Shown here: positions 13,106 through 17,896 of the stretch, piece after piece
Numbering within the stretch: position 1 is the stretch's first letter
How the letters are laid out: every line of letters begins with the position of its first letter
From: Parcubacteria group bacterium GW2011_GWA2_47_7
GTDB lineage: Bacteria; Patescibacteriota; Minisyncoccia; Phycocordibacterales; UBA6899
Assembly: GCA_000999395.1 (NCBI GenBank)
Contig: LCOM01000023.1
Span: forward strand, 1-17,896
Direction: 5' to 3'
DNA length: 17,896 nt
Program-made: the position numbers and the translations under genes
Notes under the pieces: generated by a model
The model's database searches: none
Told to the model about the DNA's origin: nothing
What the model saw: only the letters and a program-made list of their open reading frames with translations

Positions 13106-15064
13106 ATGTCACTATTATCATATCTTTCTGGGGAGGGGCAATCGTCGGACGAGATTGAGTCGCCTAAAGATAATCTCGTTGATGGAGGAGAACCCGATGC
13201 GCTCAATATCGACACGAGTGCTCAATTGCAAGCAGAGAAGGTCGCTCCAGTTGCGGAGGATAATCACGAAGGTCAAGAACAAAATAAGATGGAACGCTTT
13301 ATGAAAGCGATTGGAAGGGAAGACCTTATTGAAGTACTGACTCCGCATAAGCCTTGGGCATATTGGACAATGGAAATTTATCGGAACGACATTAAAGGTG
13401 GCGGTGGCCTTGGCATGCTTGCGTCGGATACTCTCGAAGTTGCAAAAAGCCTAGGGATACCCGCAGTGTTTATTACCCCGTTTTATCGCTCGGAGCGAGA
13501 ACAGGAAGTTGAGTCATTCGAACAACAGATGAAATCGGTCGCAGTGACACCGGAGGAGCGAGGTTTCCACGAGGTGGGCGATGTTTCCATCGATACACGC
13601 GTTGATGATGAAATAGTGCCGACAAAATTGAGCGTGTACGCGAAGCAGGATGGTAGTGTAACACTCCTCACGGTTACCGAACCAAACTTTGGAGAATTAT
13701 ATCAGGGTGCCAACAACAGCGATCATCGGCTTTATCAAGAAGTCGCGCTTGGTGTAGGTGGCTATAAGGCGGTGAAAGGATTTAATCTAGAGCCGTCAGA
13801 AAATCAGCAGTTAAACGAAGCGCCTACTGTTTTTTCAGCTCTCGCACGTTTAGATGCTCGAATGGATTCCGGAGTAGCATTCGCGCAGGCGTTTGAGGAA
13901 ACTAAGGAAAAAACGATTTACACTAATCATACATTGGTGCAGGCGGTCGAAGCAGAGTTTACTCTTTCGCAGTTTGAAAAATTTGTCATACCCAACATTA
14001 GGCATGCTGAGATAGTAGAGTGGTTGACGAAGAAGATTGAGGGTAAGGGCGGAAAAATAAAATTGAGTACACTTGCAATTGAGCTTGCGGGTAAGATGAA
14101 TGGCGTTAGTCTGATTCATGCGCGCGAGGCGAGTAAGGTATATAAGGACTATGATGGGAATCCCGTTACCTTTGAAGGCATTACGAACGGGATCTCGATG
14201 ACACGCTGGGCCGACCCCGAGTTGCTTCTGTATTATCACGAGATCGGAGTAATTGATGAATTTGATTTGCCGACTGCAGATTTTAAAGAAAAATTAGCAC
14301 ATGCGGACCCTGAGCGAATAAAAGAAATAAAGAGCGAAGGGCGTCGCCGATTAAGGGAGACACTCGCGGGCAGAAAAAACCAATATAACGAAGAAGTGCA
14401 AATTCCCGATGATGCAAAGATATTTAATTGGAAAAAACGCATCGCGGAATATAAGCGTCCGGGAATGATGTTTGAAAATCCAGCAAAATTACTTGAGATT
14501 TTGGAGGAAACAAATGGGTACATCGTGATGGCGGGAAAGGCGCATGCATCGGACAAGCCAATGCAGGAAGAGATAACGCGGATATTGAAGCTTGTCGATC
14601 AAAATCCCGGCCTCAAGAAACGTGTGCATTTTATACAAAATTACGATGAGGTGCTTGCACGTGCGTGTGCTCAAGGTGCAGATGTTTCCATCAATAATCC
14701 GCGCGTGCGCGATGAGCAGGGAGTGCGCATGAGCACCGAGGCGTGTGGTACATCATGGGAGAAAGATGTTATCGGCAATGCAATTCTCATTTCGACCTCG
14801 GATGGAGGGGCTGCGGATACTGAGGTCGTGGCACGAGCGCGTGGGGACGAGCACCATATACAGCCATTTTTGGAAATAAAAGGCGACACATTTACCGAAG
14901 AAGTAGAGTCGCTTTATGAGTCAATGCGTGAAGCGGGAAATATGCTGGCGACGGATGGGGGAATTGCGCAGTGGAAAAAACAGATGCAGGGGTTTTTGCC
15001 GGTCATTTCCGGCGCACGAATGGAAAAAGATTATTTGAATTTTGCCTTTCCTCAAAAGAAGTAG
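13106..15064 (+). CDS. Divergent alpha-glucan (glycogen/maltodextrin) phosphorylase, GT35-like
   Basis: A PLP-dependent phosphorylase would release glucose-1-phosphate from alpha-1,4-glucans in the cytoplasm. Residues 1-62 are an acidic, low-complexity extension. Family motifs then appear in order: GGGGLGMLASDTLEVAKSLG (98-117); TNHTLVQAVEAEF (273-285, cf. TNHT); NGISMTRWADPEL (361-373); KRIAEYKRPGMM (444-455); AGKAHASDKPMQEEI (476-490); HFIQNYDEVLARACAQGADV (508-527); INNPR (529-533). The PLP lysine is probably K553 in EACGTSWEK, where relatives read GTSGMK or GTGNMK. At 652 residues it is shorter than most GT35 enzymes, and it replaces the usual GM/NM by WE next to the PLP lysine. Activity is therefore plausible but not certain. 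Its last 13 nt overlap the 3' end of tsaD on the other strand. Confidence 0.82.
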   Translation: MSLLSYLSGEGQSSDEIESPKDNLVDGGEPDALNIDTSAQLQAEKVAPVAEDNHEGQEQNKMERFMKAIGREDLIEVLTPHKPWAYWTMEIYRNDIKGGGGLGMLASDTLEVAKSLGIPAVFITPFYRSEREQEVESFEQQMKSVAVTPEERGFHEVGDVSIDTRVDDEIVPTKLSVYAKQDGSVTLLTVTEPNFGELYQGANNSDHRLYQEVALGVGGYKAVKGFNLEPSENQQLNEAPTVFSALARLDARMDSGVAFAQAFEETKEKTIYTNHTLVQAVEAEFTLSQFEKFVIPNIRHAEIVEWLTKKIEGKGGKIKLSTLAIELAGKMNGVSLIHAREASKVYKDYDGNPVTFEGITNGISMTRWADPELLLYYHEIGVIDEFDLPTADFKEKLAHADPERIKEIKSEGRRRLRETLAGRKNQYNEEVQIPDDAKIFNWKKRIAEYKRPGMMFENPAKLLEILEETNGYIVMAGKAHASDKPMQEEITRILKLVDQNPGLKKRVHFIQNYDEVLARACAQGADVSINNPRVRDEQGVRMSTEACGTSWEKDVIGNAILISTSDGGAADTEVVARARGDEHHIQPFLEIKGDTFTEEVESLYESMREAGNMLATDGGIAQWKKQMQGFLPVISGARMEKDYLNFAFPQKK

Positions 15065-16212
15065 CGGGTAGTTTTTCGATACAAAACATTTTTTTGCCTT
15101 GAGTGTTTTTGTCTCGTTGCGGCTGCGACGGCGATCATGAGTGCATTATCGGTTGAAAGTGATGCACCTGGAAAGGAGACCAAAATTTCAGGATTAGTTT
15201 CGCGCATGGTCGTAGTGAGTACCTCGCGCAGCCGCATGTTTGCTGAGACACCACCACCGACGACAATCGTTTCAGCTCCATATTCCTCAGCCGCACGTCG
15301 TGTTTTATGAGTAAGTACTTCGGCGCAGGCGTCTTCGAAGTCGCGCGCGATGTCCTGTTTTTGTTCATCTGAAAGAGTGCCGAGATCTTTCGTTAAATAA
15401 AGCACCGCAGTTTTCAAGCCTGAAAAAGAAAAATCAAAATTTTGTGCGTGAAGCATCGGGCGCGGAAGCGTGAATTTTCCTGGAGTACCAAGAAGTGCAA
15501 GCCGTGCGATTTCTGGTCCACCGGGGTAGGGGAGGCCTAGAATTCGTGCAACCTTATCAAAAGCCTCACCAACGGCATCGTCTTTTGTTTCGCCAAGCAA
15601 TTCGTATGCTCCCCATTCCTTCATAAGGATAAGCTCAGTGTGCCCTCCCGAGACAAGGAGTCCAAGAACAGGAAAGTTGATATTACCAAAACGCATGCCT
15701 CCGTCGGTTGTCTCAAGGAGCGGGGTAAGCATGTGGCCCTCCATGTGATTGATGGGAAGTACCGGTATTTTCCAAACAAGTGACAGTGCTTTGGCGAAGT
15801 TGATACCGACCCAGAGTGCAGGTTCAAGACCCGGTCCACTCGTGACCGCAATCATGTCGATGTTTGGCGGATTCCAGTTTGGTATCTCTGAAATAAACTG
15901 TGCATAAAGCTCGGGTTCGCGCTCCAGCATGTGTGCAAATTCTTTTCGAAGTGGACTTTCGAGCACGTGGCGGCTACTTACTTTGTAAAGCCCTGCTTCC
16001 TTGAGGACGTTCTTCAAGAGTGGAACGAGTGTGCGTGCATGTTCGCGCTTTGCGACCATCGGAAATACACCCCCATACTGCTTGTGCATCTCTATCTGTG
16101 TCAGTGTCTGATTGGCTAGTATCGTAAATGTGCATGCAGGAAATTCTCCTTCAGTGTCAATGATGGCGATGGCGGTTTCGTCGCAACTGGTTTCTATGGA
16201 TAAGATTTTCAT
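15052..16212 (-). CDS. tsaD: TsaD, tRNA N6-threonylcarbamoyladenosine transferase subunit, with an insertion
   Basis: TsaD transfers the threonylcarbamoyl group to A37 of ANN-decoding tRNAs, with TsaB and TsaE. The ASKHA fold begins MKILSIETSCDETAIAIID. Metal-binding HMEGH is at 156-160, with SGGHTELI (188-195), GEAFDKVARILGLPYPGGP (215-233), VVGGGVSAN (317-325) and STDNALMIA (353-361), where the Asp is the third metal ligand and Ser stands in place of the usual Cys. Length is 386 against about 340 for the family. The extra length is mostly an insertion at about 76-116 (KVSSRHVLESPLRKEFAHML onward), rich in charged helix formers, between the KREH region and TSGPGLEPAL. Its 3' end converges on the phosphorylase gene with a 13-nt overlap, and no terminator separates them. 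Confidence 0.95.
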   Translation of the reverse strand: MKILSIETSCDETAIAIIDTEGEFPACTFTILANQTLTQIEMHKQYGGVFPMVAKREHARTLVPLLKNVLKEAGLYKVSSRHVLESPLRKEFAHMLEREPELYAQFISEIPNWNPPNIDMIAVTSGPGLEPALWVGINFAKALSLVWKIPVLPINHMEGHMLTPLLETTDGGMRFGNINFPVLGLLVSGGHTELILMKEWGAYELLGETKDDAVGEAFDKVARILGLPYPGGPEIARLALLGTPGKFTLPRPMLHAQNFDFSFSGLKTAVLYLTKDLGTLSDEQKQDIARDFEDACAEVLTHKTRRAAEEYGAETIVVGGGVSANMRLREVLTTTMRETNPEILVSFPGASLSTDNALMIAVAAATRQKHSRQKNVLYRKTTRYFF

Positions 16213-16238
16213 AATGTGCGGTTCGCGCGATTTCGGAA

Positions 16239-16265
16239 AGTATACCTTCTCTCGCCCTGTAGCAA
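16239..16265 (-). promoter_or_regulatory. Promoter of tsaD
   Basis: On the minus strand TTGCTA (16260-16265), 15-nt spacer, TATACT (16239-16244). The leader would be about 20 nt. A second TAGTAT-like box lies near 16288-16298. No Shine-Dalgarno is seen. Confidence 0.45.
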
Positions 16266-16322
16266 GTTCTTTCTTTGCTTCGGGGTAGCGCTATACTAGC
16301 GGATTTTGATGTCCGGGGCAAA

Positions 16323-16344
16323 CAAAAACCACCCTTGTCGGTGG
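16323..16344 (-). terminator. Terminator of the YunG-like gene
   Basis: On the minus strand CCACC (16340-16344), loop GACAAG, GGTGG (16329-16333), then a T-run (16323-16328). It begins directly after the TAG stop at 16345-16347. Confidence 0.75.
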
Positions 16345-16803
16345 CTATTTTTTACGGCGTTCAATTCGAACACAGAGCTCGTTTGATTTATTTTTCACAC
16401 GCTCACGCATACAAATGCTAAACGCAAGGCCAATGTATTGCTTTTGCAATATCCTGAAGCGAGCGTCGGTGCTCTCATCGGCGAGTATATGATTTCGCGT
16501 TGAAAGTATCGGGGTCATCACAGGGTAATCTGTGCCAAATTGCCTAGCTGTTGCATCAATCATTGCTCCTGAGGTCAGCCTATTACCGTAATGACGGTGA
16601 AGATGCGCCAGCTGCGGAATATGAGTAAGTGAAGCTTGCCAAATATCTCCACCGTAGAGTTGTTGGATTAGTACGGTGACAATGGCGCAGTGCCCCCACA
16701 TCGGATTTTCAAGTGTCCAGCCTGTGGGATCTGCTGATGTTTCTTGTGTGCAAATTTCACTCACGCGTTCAAGAAATTTCTCAAGAGGTGGTGTGACAAA
16801 CAT
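16345..16803 (-). CDS. YunG-like protein with papain-like Cys-His-Asp pattern
   Basis: 152 residues. The core ENPMWGHCAIVTVLIQQLYG (32-51), then HYGNRL (71-76) and MIDATARQF (81-89), match the layout I recall for YunG-type proteins: WTPENPxxGQCAVTALVVQDxxGG, HYxNxL, DLTxxQF. C39, H71 and D83 could form a papain- or transglutaminase-like triad. The biochemical role of the family is not known to me. The C-terminus (about 118-152) is basic, ends RIERRKK, and may extend beyond the family core. The upstream sequence carries AGGGAG a few nt before the ATG, one of the few Shine-Dalgarno-like sites in this window, although a TATATT at 16816-16821 would leave almost no leader. It has its own terminator. 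Confidence 0.65.
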   Translation of the reverse strand: MFVTPPLEKFLERVSEICTQETSADPTGWTLENPMWGHCAIVTVLIQQLYGGDIWQASLTHIPQLAHLHRHYGNRLTSGAMIDATARQFGTDYPVMTPILSTRNHILADESTDARFRILQKQYIGLAFSICMRERVKNKSNELCVRIERRKK

Positions 16804-17003
16804 GCTCTCCCTTTCAATATACTTCTGCCATACAAGCTAGCAGAGGATATGGTGTGGCGCAAGCAAACAGCATGTGTATCACATGTCACGAACCTCCGCC
16901 CATGCGGGCGCGCAAATGTACTCTGATTGAAATACATCAGCAATTGGAGAAGCGTGTATCTATGAGAAATCTAAGTGTAACCCCGAAGTTTTTTTGGGAA
17001 CGT
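16804..17003. other. Intergenic region with two small dyads
   Basis: No supportable gene. It contains CATGTG-TAT-CACATG (16871-16885), an operator-like dyad, and CGCCC-ATGC-GGGCG (16897-16910), a short GC hairpin. Both lie upstream of the YunG-like gene on its strand and downstream of the pilin-like gene. No clear terminator for the latter is seen. Confidence 0.4.
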
Positions 17004-17372
17004 TTACGGTGTTGACCCAGGAGTCGGGTTTGAGAATGTCGGTGCCTCGCTTGTTACAACGGGAACCCCCTGAAGGCCAAGTGATTCTTGGACATAACCG
17101 ATGATTCCCCAAAAAGAAACCATAACGAAGAGCGCGATCATACCCCAGACCATCATTGATTTTCCAGCTTTTCGTGCATCTTCGTCACCGATATTCGCGA
17201 TGAATTTAAGAATGCCCCAAAAAAACATGAGTACAGCAAGCGCCATCATGAGCGGGATAAGCTGACCTGCAATATCTCCAATGAGAACAATCGTGTTGCT
17301 TATTGGGCTGGATGATTGCGCCGAGACGACAAGGGGAGCGAGTAGGAGAAGTGGTAAAAATTTTATATTCAT
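17004..17372 (-). CDS. T4SS-pilin-like (VirB2/TrbC-type) small membrane protein
   Basis: A 122-residue protein with signal peptide (1-18, cleavage likely after VVSA), a short periplasmic segment, and two transmembrane helices at about 36-57 (GQLIPLMMALAVLMFFWGIL) and 73-95 (MMVWGMIALFVMVSFWGIIG). They are joined by a charged loop, KFIANIGDEDARKAGKS. The tail is Pro/Ser/Thr-rich and ends in a disordered segment. This is the layout of the T4SS_pilin/VirB2-like family, abundant in Parcubacteria. The loop GDEDARKAGKSMMVWG is typical. Whether it forms a pilus is unknown; no other secretion genes are in the window. It stands alone behind its own strong promoter. Confidence 0.8.
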   Translation of the reverse strand: MNIKFLPLLLLAPLVVSAQSSSPISNTIVLIGDIAGQLIPLMMALAVLMFFWGILKFIANIGDEDARKAGKSMMVWGMIALFVMVSFWGIIGYVQESLGLQGVPVVTSEAPTFSNPTPGSTP

Positions 17373-17378
17373 ATCTCA

Positions 17379-17407
17379 AGTTTACATTAGTATTTGGATT
17401 TAGTCAA
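17379..17407 (-). promoter_or_regulatory. Promoter of the pilin-like gene (leaderless)
   Basis: TTGACT (17402-17407), exactly 17-nt spacer, TAAACT (17379-17384), then 6 nt to the ATG at 17372. Predicted transcription starts at the initiation codon. Confidence 0.7.
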
Positions 17408-17433
17408 GGCCTATATTTTTTTAAATGATTTAA

Positions 17434-17459
17434 GAAAAAAGCCCCACGGGCTGTTTTTT
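17434..17459. terminator. Bidirectional terminator downstream of the tRNA-Glu element
   Basis: AGCCC-CAC-GGGCT stem with A-run on the left and T6 on the right. On the minus strand it follows the end of repeat element C, so transcripts that cross that element would end here. It also separates them from the pilin promoter. Confidence 0.8.
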
Positions 17460-17467
17460 CTACTGAA

Positions 17468-17602
17468 GACCTCACCGGGAATCTTTCTCTACGAGAACAG
17501 TATGCCTTTGCGAAATACTCAGAATATGAATTCTTCGTATTTATCGCAAAGCCCTTCGATTCTCGTCGAAAGTGCCGCAGGGCACTTTCTTGAGGTCATT
17601 GA
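17468..17602 (-). repeat. tRNA-end-matched hairpin element, copy C (tRNA-Glu type)
   Basis: Read on the minus strand: TCAATGACCTCA (17602-17591), reverse complement of the tRNA-Glu 3' end plus 4 nt (17637-17648); hairpin 1 at 17568-17589 (GAAAGTGCC-CTGC-GGCACTTTC); a spacer ending AAGGGC; hairpin 2 at 17506-17551 with an inner AGAAT/ATTCT stem; GGCATACTG; and at 17468-17483 a perfect 16-bp direct copy of the tRNA-Glu 3' end (17642-17657). The direct copies are 174 bp apart. Order, spacing and hairpin 1 match copy A after tRNA-Gly, while the tRNA-derived flanks are Glu-specific. A terminator follows at 17434-17459. No gene is supported here. Confidence 0.75.
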
Positions 17603-17604
17603 AT

Positions 17605-17633
17605 GAAAACGGCTCCCAGTGGAGCTCGTTTTC
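17605..17633 (-). terminator. Terminator-like hairpin after tRNA-Glu
   Basis: On the minus strand GAAAACG-A-GCTCC / GGAGC-C-CGTTTTC style stem with one mismatch and a 4-nt loop, ending in TTTTC. It is enclosed by the 12-bp inverted repeat 17591-17602 / 17637-17648, which includes the tRNA acceptor 3' strand. Confidence 0.65.
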
Positions 17634-17640
17634 AAATCAA

Positions 17641-17712
17641 TGACCTCACCGGGAATCGAACCCGGATCTACACCGTGAAAGGGTGCTGTCCTAACCGTTA
17701 GACGATGAGGCC
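17641..17712 (-). tRNA. tRNA-Glu (TTC)
   Basis: Acceptor GGCCTCA/TGAGGTC (one G-U pair), discriminator A. Anticodon loop CTTTCAC, anticodon TTC. T-arm CCGGG-TTCGATT-CCCGG. CCA is not encoded. TATGCT/TAGTAT boxes about 15-25 nt upstream could be its -10. Confidence 0.95.
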
Positions 17713-17798
17713 TTGTGAGCAACATACTAGCATAACGTCTGGAAAAATCTAGATATGTGTGGTAGATTTTTCAGGTGCACTCGTTTTGATGGAAATAT

Positions 17799-17885
17799 GG
17801 AGATGTGGCTGAGCGGTTGAAGGCACCACACTCGAAATGTGGCGTGGGGGTAACCCCACCAGAGGTTCGAATCCTCTCATCTCCG
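17799..17885 (+). tRNA. tRNA-Ser (CGA)
   Basis: Acceptor GGAGATG/CATCTCC with discriminator G, as expected for serine. Anticodon stem CCACA/TGTGG with loop CTCGAAA, anticodon CGA (reads TCG). A long variable arm with GTGGGG/CCCCAC type stem is present. T-arm GAGG-TTCGAAT-CCTC. CCA is not encoded. The window ends 11 nt later, so any downstream element cannot be seen. Confidence 0.95.
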
Positions 17886-17896
17886 CAGGTGGTTTA

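Noticed and set aside
16861..16920. Degenerate tRNA on the minus strand (GGTTCG next to GC-rich arms)
   Set aside because: No acceptor pairing and no anticodon arm of the right size could be drawn.

Overview
The window looks like a chromosomal segment of a Candidate Phyla Radiation (Patescibacteria) bacterium, most likely a Parcubacteria-type lineage. This rests on protein style, not on a marker-tree placement. Signs are a two-helix T4SS-pilin-like protein, a large signal-anchored surface protein with DUF5011, Asp-rich and peptidoglycan-binding repeats, a Uxx-star-type glutaredoxin, a compact ValRS, a TsaD with an internal insertion, tRNAs without encoded CCA, and several promoters whose -10 box lies only 6-10 nt before the start codon.

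Layout. 1-82: tail of an unknown Cys-rich protein with its terminator. 180-2093: lepA (EF4), preceded by a ~72-nt element whose inverted copy lies just downstream of lepA (2107-2178). 2263-2379 (-): a 38-residue single-helix membrane protein. 2526-4632: an FtsB/DivIC-like protein, tRNA-Gly(CCC), a complex repeat region, a glutaredoxin, tRNA-Arg(CCT), a small membrane protein and tRNA-Phe(GAA). 4652-8140 (-): hsp20, a PrsW-like intramembrane protease and valS, ending at a terminator shared with tRNA-Phe. 8503-12953: one surface-protein gene broken into two reading frames inside its VWA domain. 13106-15064: a divergent glucan phosphorylase, convergent with and overlapping tsaD (15052-16212, -). 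16345-16803 (-): a YunG-like protein. 17004-17372 (-): a pilin-like membrane protein. 17434-17885: tRNA-Glu(TTC) on minus with a second copy of the repeat element, then tRNA-Ser(CGA) on plus.

Most genes are housekeeping: translation (LepA, ValRS, tRNAs, TsaD for t6A), division (FtsB-like), protein quality control (Hsp20, PrsW) and redox (glutaredoxin). The rest face the cell surface.

The most unusual feature is a composite element found downstream of two unrelated tRNAs (Gly and Glu). Each copy contains the tRNA 3' end again in direct orientation 174-183 bp away, an inverted copy of the acceptor strand just after the tRNA terminator, a GTGCC-CTGC-GGCAC hairpin, and a second long hairpin. The tRNA-matching parts follow the identity of the local tRNA while the core is shared. 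A third, degenerate core sits at 3395-3503. The layout resembles the tRNA-end-containing repeats of E. coli tyrT (rtT RNA). A second candidate is the inverted pair of structured elements flanking lepA.
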